Below are positions 8,397-16,466 of a DNA stretch of 32,748 bases, piece after piece; the stretch's first letter is position 1; the number at the start of each line of letters is the position of its first letter. The notes under the pieces are model-generated. The model saw only the letters and a program-made list of their open reading frames with translations, did not search any database and was not told the DNA's origin. Origin of the DNA: Clostridiaceae bacterium (lineage in GTDB: Bacteria; Bacillota; Clostridia; Saccharofermentanales; DTU023). A program made the translations under genes and the position numbers. The stretch lies in NCBI GenBank assembly GCA_012839385.1, contig DUNL01000158.1, positions 1-32,748 on the forward strand. Direction: 5' to 3'.

Positions 8397-8485
8397 TGCG
8401 TCTCAACGGGAGTAGCCGTATAAAACCTACAACGGCTCGGAGACAAAGGGTCCGAGAGGACAGCAAATGGATGGAGGTGTTGACA
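8397..8485 (+). promoter_or_regulatory. Structured 5' leader of rpmF, possible regulatory RNA
   Basis: GTCTC (8400-8404) pairs with GAGAC (8440-8444), enclosing AGCCGT (8414-8419) paired with ACGGCT (8432-8437). GTCC (8450-8453) and GGAC (8458-8461) form a stem capped by a GAGA tetraloop. A competing stem, CTCGGA (8436-8441) with TCCGAG (8451-8456), excludes the others. Such alternatives are typical of attenuators, riboswitches and ribosomal-protein leaders. I do not match it to a known class. The rpmF ribosome site GGAGGT is at 8473-8478. Confidence 0.5.
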
Positions 8486-8668
8486 ATGGCAGTCCCGAAA
8501 CGCAAATGGTCAAAAGCCAGAAGTCGTAGAGCACGGTCAAATTGGAAAATCAGTACGCCTGTTCTGGTAGAATGTCCACGCTGCAAGTCACTAGCGGCCG
8601 CCCACAAAGTGTGTAAATCTTGTGGATATTATAAGGGTCGTGAGATTATCTCAATGGAAGATAATTAA
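8486..8668 (+). CDS. rpmF: Ribosomal protein L32
   Basis: A 60-residue component of the large ribosomal subunit. It starts with the family signature MAVPKRKWSKAR and carries a zinc ribbon with CPRC and CKSC, the C+ form. The start is ATG at 8486 with GGAGGT at 8473-8478; the frame is open further upstream but that sequence is not L32-like. In many bacteria yceD (DUF177) directly precedes rpmF. Here the 180-base space after ackA holds a hairpin, promoter and leader instead. A terminator follows at 8694-8726. Confidence 0.96.
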   Translation: MAVPKRKWSKARSRRARSNWKISTPVLVECPRCKSLAAAHKVCKSCGYYKGREIISMEDN

Positions 8669-8693
8669 GTCATCAGTTTAAACATATTGTATT

Positions 8694-8726
8694 AAAGCAA
8701 CGGCCCAATGGAACCGTTGCTTTTTT
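8694..8726 (+). terminator. Intrinsic terminator after rpmF
   Basis: A 10-bp stem (8694-8703 with 8714-8723) with a 10-base loop runs into a T6 tract at 8721-8726. It ends only 6 bases before the der ribosome binding site. Confidence 0.88.
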
Positions 8727-8745
8727 AGCTGTAAGGAGAAACTTT

Positions 8746-10077
8746 ATGAATAAGCCGACCGTGGCCATAGTAGGTCGCCCTAATGTGGGTAAATCCTCCC
8801 TTTTCAATATGTTAGTCGGTATGCGTTTATCAATAGTAGCTCCTACTCCCGGTGTTACCAGAGATAGAGTATTTGCCGACGCTGAATGGCAGGGGAGAGA
8901 GTTCACTCTGATTGACACCGGCGGTATTGAGCCGACCTCCTCTGATAATCTGTTGAGACAAATGCGCTTACAGGCGGAGATAGCGATTGAAGCTGCTGAT
9001 GTCATTATACTCATGATGGATATTCAAAGTGGTCTAACGGCCGCTGATGAGGATATAGCCAGGAAACTACATCGCAGTGGCAAACCGGTGGTAGTCGCTG
9101 TAAATAAAATTGATCAACCGGGAACTCCGCCCGCGACATTTTATGATTTTTATAAATTAGGATTCTCTGAAGTATATGCGATTTCAGCCAGCCATAAATT
9201 AGGTCTTAGTGAAGTACTAGACGCGATAATTCAACAGCTTCCAGAGCCAATTGAAGACATCAGCACTGACGATACGATTAGAGTAGCGGTAATTGGAAAA
9301 CCTAATACCGGAAAATCATCTCTTGTTAATCAGCTCCTGGGAGAAGAAAGAGTAATTGTCACTCCCATTGCGGGAACTACCAGAGATGCGACAGACACTT
9401 TTATTGGCAATGAATATGGAAATTTTATTTTGATAGACACTGCCGGCCTAAGACGTAAAGGCAGGGTGACTGACAGAATTGAAAGATATAGCGTGATACG
9501 GGCCAACCAAGCTATAGAGCGAGCCGATGTGTGTTTAATCATGCTTAACGCTGAAGAAGGTGTAACAGAACAGGATACTAAGATAGCCGGCCTGGCGTGG
9601 AATCTGGGCAAAACCTGTATTTTCGCGGTAAATAAATGGGATTTAATCGTGGATAAAGATATAGTCAGAAAAGAAAGGAATAGGCAGATACTGACACGTT
9701 TTCACTTTATGGCGGCGACTCCAATAATCTATATTTCCGCTTTAACAGGACTCAATTGTGGAAAATTATGGCCATTGATAAGAGAAACATATGAGGCGGG
9801 CGGTTTTAGAATTAGCACAGCTCAGATGAATGAATTTATCAGTGATGCCCTTATTATGCATCCGCCACCTCAGGATAAGGGTAAACATCTGAAAATATAT
9901 TATGCCACTCAAGTCGGCAATTATCCTGTAAAAATAATATTTTTTGTCAACGATACTAGACTTACACATTTTTCCTATGATCGCTATCTTGAGAATCGCC
10001 TACGTGAACTCTATGGTTTTGCGGGTAATCCTATACAAATTATCTGGAGAGGCCGCAAAGAAAAAGACATGTTATAA
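8746..10077 (+). CDS. der: Ribosome biogenesis GTPase Der (EngA)
   Basis: Essential GTPase with two tandem G domains that helps assemble the 50S subunit. The 443-residue protein has P-loops GRPNVGKS (10-17) and GKPNTGKS (184-191), with DTGG/DTAG G3 motifs, NKID and NKWD G4 motifs, and a C-terminal KH-like domain from about 355. ATG start with AAGGAG at 8733-8738. The intrinsic terminator just upstream leaves no room for a separate promoter after it, so transcription is by readthrough or from a promoter placed before the terminator. Extended -10 of mltG overlaps its stop codon. Confidence 0.97.
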   Translation: MNKPTVAIVGRPNVGKSSLFNMLVGMRLSIVAPTPGVTRDRVFADAEWQGREFTLIDTGGIEPTSSDNLLRQMRLQAEIAIEAADVIILMMDIQSGLTAADEDIARKLHRSGKPVVVAVNKIDQPGTPPATFYDFYKLGFSEVYAISASHKLGLSEVLDAIIQQLPEPIEDISTDDTIRVAVIGKPNTGKSSLVNQLLGEERVIVTPIAGTTRDATDTFIGNEYGNFILIDTAGLRRKGRVTDRIERYSVIRANQAIERADVCLIMLNAEEGVTEQDTKIAGLAWNLGKTCIFAVNKWDLIVDKDIVRKERNRQILTRFHFMAATPIIYISALTGLNCGKLWPLIRETYEAGGFRISTAQMNEFISDALIMHPPPQDKGKHLKIYYATQVGNYPVKIIFFVNDTRLTHFSYDRYLENRLRELYGFAGNPIQIIWRGRKEKDML

Positions 10078-10078
10078 T
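10070..10078 (+). promoter_or_regulatory. Extended -10 promoter of mltG
   Basis: TGT TATAAT, a perfect TGn-extended -10 overlapping the der stop codon (10075-10077). The start site would be near 10085, about 22 bases before the mltG start. No -35 box is recognisable. Confidence 0.5.
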
Positions 10079-10106
10079 TTAAAAAAATCCTAACGGGGGC
10101 AGAAAA

Positions 10107-11249
10107 TTGTCCAGAAAAATCAGTAAAACCATTATTATCCTAGGGTTAATTTTGATAATTATCGCGGTAGGTATCTTCGGATACTATACCGGTTATAATT
10201 TTGTTACCGCGCAAAATGAACGTCTATATAATTTAAGCCGTGTTATTGACGCTGAAGGAAAATCGCCCGTTACAGATTCAACTCCGAACTCGATTGAAAT
10301 ATATGTGCCCCGCAACTCTGATACCGATGATATAACCGATATTCTTCTTGAAAACGGTCTTATTAAGAACAAATTCGCTTTCAAAGTCATTTCTAAATTT
10401 AATGGTTTTGACGGCAACTATAGATCAGGAACTCACTATTTGCTTCCCGATATGAGTTATGATGAAATGATGCTTGTTCTAACCAGAAGGCCGAAGCCTG
10501 TAAAGATTACTTTCCCAGAAGGTTTGACATATTCAGAAGTTAAGGAGCGGTTACGCAAAGCAGGGCTACGTTTCAACGAAGATATTTTAGACGAAATGAT
10601 GAGAAGACCCAATCTATTCGTCGATTATGATTTTATCCAAGAGATTCAATATGATCCTAATCGAGAGTGGTTAATGCAAGGTTATCTCTGGCCTGACACC
10701 TATGAATTTGATATCAATGAATCTGAGGAATCAATACTGAGGAAATTCTTTAACAATACGGAAGCAAAATTAAAGAGTGGCAATTATCATGAACGCGTAG
10801 AAAAAATTGGTCTCAGCCTGGACCAAGCGATAACACTGGCCTCACTGGTACAAAAAGAAGGACCCATGTCTGAGATGCCAAAGATTGGTCGAGTTTTCCT
10901 TAACCGTTTGAAGCAGGAAATGCCCTTGCAATCATGTGCCACAATTAACTATCTACGTATCGAGGATAATCTTAAACCGGTTCTTTGGGTTACTAACGAT
11001 GACTTAACAAGATATCAAGATAATCCTTATAACACATATGATATCGATGCTCTGCCACCAGGCCCGATTAATTCTCCGGGAACAGTGGCTCTGGAAGGAG
11101 TGCTATGGCCGGCAACGGAAAGAAGTTGGAAAGGCGCCAACTCATATTTATATTTTGTAGCTAAAGGGGACGGCACAAACGATTTCTCTAAAACTTTGAA
11201 GGAGCATCAGAAGAAGGTAGAGAAGTATCGAGATATGCAAAAACCATAG
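10107..11249 (+). CDS. mltG: Endolytic murein transglycosylase MltG (YceG-like)
   Basis: Membrane-anchored lytic transglycosylase that cuts nascent glycan strands and so sets strand length. The 380-residue protein has one N-terminal transmembrane helix (about 8-28), a LysM-like segment and the YceG catalytic domain. ASLVQKEG contains the expected catalytic Glu at 251; the family usually has Glu where Gln 249 stands, which is a tolerated non-catalytic position. GYLWPDTYEF and LPPGPINSPG are strongly conserved family motifs. The start is TTG at 10107 after a GGGGG run, so translation may be weak. It is convergent with the AI-2E gene with only 9 bases between stops. Confidence 0.93.
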   Translation: MSRKISKTIIILGLILIIIAVGIFGYYTGYNFVTAQNERLYNLSRVIDAEGKSPVTDSTPNSIEIYVPRNSDTDDITDILLENGLIKNKFAFKVISKFNGFDGNYRSGTHYLLPDMSYDEMMLVLTRRPKPVKITFPEGLTYSEVKERLRKAGLRFNEDILDEMMRRPNLFVDYDFIQEIQYDPNREWLMQGYLWPDTYEFDINESEESILRKFFNNTEAKLKSGNYHERVEKIGLSLDQAITLASLVQKEGPMSEMPKIGRVFLNRLKQEMPLQSCATINYLRIEDNLKPVLWVTNDDLTRYQDNPYNTYDIDALPPGPINSPGTVALEGVLWPATERSWKGANSYLYFVAKGDGTNDFSKTLKEHQKKVEKYRDMQKP

Positions 11250-11258
11250 TAATTAAGA

Positions 11259-12440
11259 TCACTCTTTTTGGTTAGCCTTAGGCATAAGCCCCGCAAAGAA
11301 GCTTCTTACTTTACACTCCATCTCAAATTCAATAAAAAGTTCTCGCAAAATAACAAAAGCTAAAGGACCAAGTAATAACCCACCTAAACCATAAACCATG
11401 ATCCCTATAATCATACTTAACAAAGTTACTATCGGATGAAGTTGCATTGCGTTACCCAAGATAGCGGGCTCAATTAGTCGACGTATAACAATCATCAATA
11501 CCATCTGAATAAGAATACCTATGCCTTGCAGTGGAAAAGACTGGATAAAAAAATAGATGGAAATTGGTATTAATGTTGTTGTGATTCCTAGGATAGGAAG
11601 CAGATCTACAACTGCGGCCACAATGGCCCAGGTAAAAGGATTTGGCAAGCCGATGATAATAAAACCAAGTAATGATTCCAGGAAGGTAATAATCAACAGG
11701 ACAATATAACCACCTACGATACGAAATAGCGTTTTTGTAAGTCGGTCTGTAACTGTGAATAATTTGCGTACAAAAAAGCGATCCGGGATAAAGCGCAACA
11801 TTAAACGATAAAGACGGTCAGACTGAGTAATAAAATAGAATCCCGCCATCACAGTAATAACTAAGACTAGGATAAAATACGGCATCGCGGAGAGCATTTT
11901 ACTAATATATTGAAGAATATTAGCTAATACTTGCGGTAAGGCGGAAATAATCCTTTGAACAAAAGATATTATACTCTCCTCAATTCTAGAACTAAGTTCA
12001 GGATTAAGCTCGATTCCAAATGGTCCGCGTCCATTGCGGAACATCTCAGAAATTTTATTAATGATATCGGACTCACGAATTATATTAGGGAATTGCACAT
12101 ATACATAACGCAATATATTGACTAGGTAGTAGGTAATCCCTCCAATTAAAGCTAACAAAAGAAGCAGAATAATAATATAAATAAAGACTGATACGAGCCT
12201 CTGACGCCTAAAAGGATTTTTCAGTGAAGGTTGATCGGCAGGATCTTTCCTTCTCAATTTAAGTAATAGGCGACTTATGGTAACTGAAGCTTGAGATAAG
12301 ACAAGGGCGAATAGTATGGGAATCAAGATGACCAAAGCTTTAGAGCCAATTATTAAGGCCACTACGATTAAGGCCAGAACAAGAAAATGCTTAATGAAAG
12401 ATAAGATAAAGGATAAATCAGTCTTGGCTTTTTCGTCCAT
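11259..12440 (-). CDS. AI-2E family transporter (PF01594-type membrane protein)
   Basis: A 393-residue polytopic membrane protein with about eight hydrophobic segments and a long loop between residues 130 and 180. The central and C-terminal stretch, with GLPNPFTWAIVAAVVDLLPILG and LRELF near the end, is characteristic of the family that includes TqsA and Bacillus YtvI/YueF. Family members export diverse small molecules or act as Na+/H+ antiporters, so the substrate cannot be given. ATG start with AGGAGA 7 bases upstream. It lies 11 bases downstream of the CPBP-like gene on the same strand and is probably cotranscribed. Confidence 0.85.
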   Translation of the reverse strand: MDEKAKTDLSFILSFIKHFLVLALIVVALIIGSKALVILIPILFALVLSQASVTISRLLLKLRRKDPADQPSLKNPFRRQRLVSVFIYIIILLLLLALIGGITYYLVNILRYVYVQFPNIIRESDIINKISEMFRNGRGPFGIELNPELSSRIEESIISFVQRIISALPQVLANILQYISKMLSAMPYFILVLVITVMAGFYFITQSDRLYRLMLRFIPDRFFVRKLFTVTDRLTKTLFRIVGGYIVLLIITFLESLLGFIIIGLPNPFTWAIVAAVVDLLPILGITTTLIPISIYFFIQSFPLQGIGILIQMVLMIVIRRLIEPAILGNAMQLHPIVTLLSMIIGIMVYGLGGLLLGPLAFVILRELFIEFEMECKVRSFFAGLMPKANQKE

Positions 12441-12451
12441 ATAGTATTCTC

Positions 12452-13615
12452 CTAAGATAAGCTTCGGAAGAGCATGGCTACCATCATCACTACAGTTGCC
12501 GCCAGAAACAGATAATCTATTTTACGTTTAGGAAATAATTCCTCTTCTTGAAGAAAATGAATCTGTGCCTGTTCTTTGGCTTCAGCATGCAGACGATTTC
12601 TATTATTTGTATAATAAACTATTATAGGCAGTAAAGCCATTGCTGATAACAATATGATTGGCAGCACAAGTGTGATTATCTGTCTCGTTGAACCTGGTAA
12701 TTGTCCCCAAAAAATATCAGAGGTTAATTGAAATACAAGTGGATATATTATCCAGCCGAGATTAATACTAAAACTAGCTAATGCTGCCGGTAACAAATGA
12801 TCGCTATCCAGTCTCACTTTATTAATGAAGGCATAGAATAATATCAACAAGGGCAGGGCTCTTAATTGTAGACCAGACATAGCCGCAAAAACGGCGACTG
12901 TCAGAATAGCTCTGCCATAATTTCTACCTGTCGCGAGACCGGGTAGAATTAGTCCCTGAATTAACAAACTGAAGCTAATCGCAGGGATCAAACATGCTAT
13001 TACAATTGTGAGGCCTATCTGCGCAGGTGAGGAACGAAACAGCATTACTCCTTGATTTAGTAAATCCCACCCCGGAGTCAAATAAGTCGTTTCACCTGAT
13101 AATAAAGAGCTGATTAATTGATCAACGGCTAAACCTAAAAAGGCCAGTGGGAAACCGGATAAGAGAGCCAAAAATGATGAAATAATTCCGACCTTTTCTC
13201 CTAGAATAACTGCCTTAGCCGGGCGCTCTATAATTACTATTAAAACTGAGGCGAGAAGAGCGATGAAACCGTAAACTATCAGCATTTTTAATGCTTGGCC
13301 GCGAAAACTATGGGAGCTGGTATATACTGAAACTAGAGGAACAAATTCTTCAGTGATTGTGAATAAAACCAATAGAAGAGTGAACAAGGCTGCGGCTCGA
13401 CCGCTGATTCCCCGCAACCGCTTACTTTCTTGTCTTAAAGCCAGCAGTCTACGTTTTTGCAACTCAATAATGGATAACTTTGCTGATTTAAAGCTGTGTC
13501 CGGAAGAACGAACAGCGGAAGCTGCATTTGTATGCCCTATTTTAGAGTGGTCTACCTTTTTTTTCACCTGAGTCTTCTGGCTCCTATTCGACTTATAGAC
13601 AAAATTAGTATACAT
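12452..13615 (-). CDS. CPBP-like multi-pass membrane protein lacking protease residues
   Basis: A 387-residue protein if the ATG at 13613-13615 is used; the frame continues upstream but would run into the glgP control region. The first 65 or so residues are basic and soluble, followed by about eight membrane segments. Helices at 211-227, 243-249 and 280-286 follow the spacing of CPBP (Abi/CAAX) intramembrane proteases. The catalytic EExxxR is replaced (PAISFSLLIQG), the first His site reads FAAMSGL and the last His site reads ASFSINL. It is therefore probably a non-catalytic relative. No clear Shine-Dalgarno is present; GTG codon for residue 17 is an alternative start. Confidence 0.5.
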   Translation of the reverse strand: MYTNFVYKSNRSQKTQVKKKVDHSKIGHTNAASAVRSSGHSFKSAKLSIIELQKRRLLALRQESKRLRGISGRAAALFTLLLVLFTITEEFVPLVSVYTSSHSFRGQALKMLIVYGFIALLASVLIVIIERPAKAVILGEKVGIISSFLALLSGFPLAFLGLAVDQLISSLLSGETTYLTPGWDLLNQGVMLFRSSPAQIGLTIVIACLIPAISFSLLIQGLILPGLATGRNYGRAILTVAVFAAMSGLQLRALPLLILFYAFINKVRLDSDHLLPAALASFSINLGWIIYPLVFQLTSDIFWGQLPGSTRQIITLVLPIILLSAMALLPIIVYYTNNRNRLHAEAKEQAQIHFLQEEELFPKRKIDYLFLAATVVMMVAMLFRSLS

Positions 13616-13619
13616 TAAA

Positions 13620-13648
13620 TTGTCACAAGCGAAAGTTATATTTATAAT
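13620..13648 (+). promoter_or_regulatory. Vegetative promoter of glgP
   Basis: TTGTCA (13620-13625), a 17-base spacer and TATAAT (13643-13648), a strong sigma-A match. The start site would be near 13655. It interleaves with the divergent promoter of the CPBP-like gene. Confidence 0.7.
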
Positions 13649-13666
13649 ATTTGTGGTCTGTAGCTT

Positions 13667-13675
13667 ATTATAGCA
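13667..13675 (-). promoter_or_regulatory. Extended -10 promoter of the CPBP-like gene
   Basis: On the minus strand the bases read TGC TATAAT, a perfect extended -10. The start site would be near 13660, about 45 bases before the ATG at 13615. It lies downstream of the glgP -10, so the two transcripts would overlap at their 5' ends. Confidence 0.45.
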
Positions 13676-13686
13676 AGGAGTTAGTA

Positions 13687-16065
13687 ATGAATAAAAACGT
13701 TTTACATAATAAAATGCAAATCTTAGCACAGGCATCTTACGGTAAGGAATTTACTTCTCTGACGCCAAGAGAGTTTTGGCAGATTTTATCACGCGCGATC
13801 GTATCCGAGCTCGCCCCTAACTGGGAGAAAACACGTTGTAATTATCTACCGGAGCGTCAGGCGCATTATTTTTCCGCGGAATTCTTAGTAGGTAGAAGTC
13901 TGTTAAACAATCTGGTAAATCTAAACCTGTATGAAACTGTCTCAGAATTTGTTACAGAACTAGGATATGATCTGACAAATCTATTGGAAGAAGAGTCTGA
14001 TCCGGGGCTAGGGAACGGCGGCCTAGGGAGGCTTTCTGCTTGTTTCTTGGACTCGAGCGCTACCATGGGACTCCCTGTAACCGGATACGGGATCCTGTAT
14101 CATTTCGGTCTCTTTAGGCAGGAAATTGAAAATGGGTTTCAAAGAGAATATCCGGATAATTGGATTGGTAATGATGGTTACCCGTTTATGGTACCGAGAA
14201 GAGATGAAAAAGTATTAGTCCAATATGAAGATCTCACAGTATACGCTATTCCATACGATCTGCCGGTTACTGGTTTCGGAACCGACAATATCAATATGAT
14301 CAGGCTGTGGGACGCGGAACCGGCGCAAGATTTTGACTTTAACCTTTTCAACTCGCAAAGATTTGATGACGCGGTTATTGAACGTAATCGTGTCAGAGAT
14401 ATCTGCCGCGTCCTGTATCCTAATGACAGTACCTATGACGGCAAGGTTCTTCGCTTGAGACAGCAATATTTTTTCGTCTCCGCGTCATTGCAGTACATAG
14501 TTAATACTTTCAAGCGAGTTCACGGTACGGATTTCTCTAAATTCCCTCAGTTTAATACAATTCAGCTCAATGATACTCATCCCGTTCTAGCTATTCCGGA
14601 ATTAATGAGGCTCTTGATTGATGAGAATAGGCAGAGCTGGGATGAAGCATGGAGTATTGTGCAGAAGACTTTTGCCTTTACCAACCACACAATGATGGAG
14701 GAAGCCCTGGAGAAATGGGATATCAATATTTTTCAGTTTTTATTCCCGCGCATTTTGAATATTATCAAGCAAATTGATCTGCAATTTGAAGAAGAAATCG
14801 CTCATAAAAATTGGCCTGAAGATTTAATTCAGGAGTTGTCGCCAATACATGACGCGAAAGTACATATGGCTTTGTTAGCCTGTTATAGCTGTTATTCAAT
14901 CAATGGAGTCGCCGCTATACATACAAATTTACTGAAAAATGTACTCTTCAAAGATTTCTATAAATTGTGGCCGGAGAAATTTAACAACAAAACTAACGGA
15001 GTTACTCCCAGACGTTGGCTTAGAGCCTGCAACCCATTGCTGGCTGAATTGCTGACTGAAAGACTTGGCAATGAAGATTGGGTCACCGATCTGACACTTT
15101 TACAACCTTTAGAAAAAGAAAAGGAGAATACAAATTTAATTAGAAGTCTACTTGAAATTAAGACAGCTAATAAGAAACAACTGATAGATTTTATTAAGGA
15201 ACACGAGGGCATAGAGCTGGATAGTAACTTTTTGTTTGATGTCCAGATTAAGCGTCTACATGAATACAAGAGACAGTTTTTGAACGGACTATATATTCTA
15301 GATCGCTATTTTAAATTAAAAGATAATCCTCATCAAAATAACATTGTACCTGTAGCCTATATTTTCGGGGCTAAGGCCGCTCCCGGTTATTTTCGGGCTA
15401 AGGCGATTATAAAGTTTTTGACAGAGCTTGCTGAGTTAATTAATGAAGATTCAGATATCAACCAGCATATGAGAGTAGTCTTTTTACATAATTACAATGT
15501 CTCGCTGGCTGAGAAGATTTTTCCCGCCGCGGATCTATCTGAACAGATCTCAACAGTCGGGATGGAAGCATCCGGAACAGGCAATATGAAATTCATGATG
15601 AACGGAGCTCTTACTCTGGGCACATATGATGGAGCTAATCTTGAGATACTGGATCAGGTCGGCGCTGAGAACTGTTTCATGTTCGGACCGCAAATTGATG
15701 ATTTCCCCGCTACTATGAGTTATTACAATTCTCAGTGGCAATACAATAATGTTGAAGGTTTAAAACGTGTAGTAGACGCTCTGGTTGATGGCACAATTTC
15801 TGATAACCGCACCGGAATGTTCCAAGAATTATATAATTCTTTGTTAACCGGCTCACAATGGCAGGCAGGTGATCCATTCTATATCCTAGGTGATTTTGAG
15901 GCCTATAGAAATGCTCGTAATTATGCCCACGCTGCTTATCTGGATCAAATAGAATGGGGTAAGAAATGCTGGGTTAATATTGTCAATAGTGGTAGATTCA
16001 GCTCAGACCGTACTATCAAGGAATATGCGGCAGAGATTTGGGATATAAAGCCATCTTTTATATAG
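13687..16065 (+). CDS. glgP: Glycogen/maltodextrin phosphorylase
   Basis: Releases glucose-1-phosphate from the non-reducing ends of alpha-1,4-glucans using a pyridoxal phosphate cofactor (GT35 family). The 792-residue length fits bacterial phosphorylases. GLGNGGLGRLSACFLDS near residue 105 and QLNDTHP near 295 are family motifs; EASGTGNMKF carries the PLP-binding Lys at 635. The start is ATG at 13687, chosen because AAGGAG at 13675-13680 sits 6 bases upstream; an upstream in-frame ATG at 13651 has no ribosome site. No glycogen synthesis genes are in the window, so the substrate could be glycogen or imported maltodextrin. Confidence 0.95.
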   Translation: MNKNVLHNKMQILAQASYGKEFTSLTPREFWQILSRAIVSELAPNWEKTRCNYLPERQAHYFSAEFLVGRSLLNNLVNLNLYETVSEFVTELGYDLTNLLEEESDPGLGNGGLGRLSACFLDSSATMGLPVTGYGILYHFGLFRQEIENGFQREYPDNWIGNDGYPFMVPRRDEKVLVQYEDLTVYAIPYDLPVTGFGTDNINMIRLWDAEPAQDFDFNLFNSQRFDDAVIERNRVRDICRVLYPNDSTYDGKVLRLRQQYFFVSASLQYIVNTFKRVHGTDFSKFPQFNTIQLNDTHPVLAIPELMRLLIDENRQSWDEAWSIVQKTFAFTNHTMMEEALEKWDINIFQFLFPRILNIIKQIDLQFEEEIAHKNWPEDLIQELSPIHDAKVHMALLACYSCYSINGVAAIHTNLLKNVLFKDFYKLWPEKFNNKTNGVTPRRWLRACNPLLAELLTERLGNEDWVTDLTLLQPLEKEKENTNLIRSLLEIKTANKKQLIDFIKEHEGIELDSNFLFDVQIKRLHEYKRQFLNGLYILDRYFKLKDNPHQNNIVPVAYIFGAKAAPGYFRAKAIIKFLTELAELINEDSDINQHMRVVFLHNYNVSLAEKIFPAADLSEQISTVGMEASGTGNMKFMMNGALTLGTYDGANLEILDQVGAENCFMFGPQIDDFPATMSYYNSQWQYNNVEGLKRVVDALVDGTISDNRTGMFQELYNSLLTGSQWQAGDPFYILGDFEAYRNARNYAHAAYLDQIEWGKKCWVNIVNSGRFSSDRTIKEYAAEIWDIKPSFI

Positions 16066-16133
16066 GAAGTTTGACACTTCTTTAAGCATTTGGCAAAATG
16101 CACGATGAGTAAAAAAATTCGGAGGATAAGAAA

Positions 16134-16373
16134 ATGGCCGATTTCAAATACGAAATTAAGAAAAATATCGCAATTTTAAGTACCAGCAGATCAGGTTGGA
16201 ATCGAGAGCTCAATCTCGTAAGTTGGAATGAAGGCAAGCCAAAGCTTGATTTACGTGACTGGGCCCCTGACCACAATAAAATGAGCAAGGGAATTACCCT
16301 TAGTCGCGAGGAAGCCGCTATCTTGCGTGAGGTGCTTAATGAAGTATCATTAGACGAGCTAATGCCTGAATAG
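16134..16373 (+). CDS. YdbC/PC4-family single-stranded nucleic acid binding protein
   Basis: A 79-residue protein with a beta-rich N-terminal half, a central KLDLRDWAPD stretch and a C-terminal helix, the pattern of the bacterial YdbC proteins related to the PC4 transcription cofactor. Homologues bind single-stranded DNA. ATG start with GGAGGA at 16121-16126. It is 68 bases after glgP; TTGACA at 16071-16076 with CAAAAT at 16094-16099 (17-base spacer) may give it its own promoter. A terminator follows at 16397-16431. Confidence 0.8.
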   Translation: MADFKYEIKKNIAILSTSRSGWNRELNLVSWNEGKPKLDLRDWAPDHNKMSKGITLSREEAAILREVLNEVSLDELMPE

Positions 16374-16396
16374 AAAATAGATAGTTATTATGCAAT

Positions 16397-16431
16397 AAGC
16401 CCTGAATCAGAATCTTCTAATCAGGGCTTTT
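16397..16431 (+). terminator. Intrinsic terminator after the YdbC-like gene
   Basis: A 9-bp stem (16397-16405 with 16421-16429) and a 15-base loop followed by a short T-run. It lies between convergent genes; the opposite strand also has an A/T flank (AA before the stem), so it may partly serve the sortase gene, though with a weaker tail. Confidence 0.75.
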
Positions 16432-16466
16432 CTAGTTGACAAAATAGCTGTCCCTACCATGAAATA

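Noticed and set aside
8396-8485. A 30-codon upstream extension of the rpmF frame
   Set aside because: The extension is not L32-like, and GGAGGT with ATG at 8486 gives the classical L32 start. The bases fold as a leader RNA instead.
13616-13735. A longer start for the CPBP-like gene
   Set aside because: It would run through the glgP promoter, ribosome site and first codons, and no ribosome site supports it.
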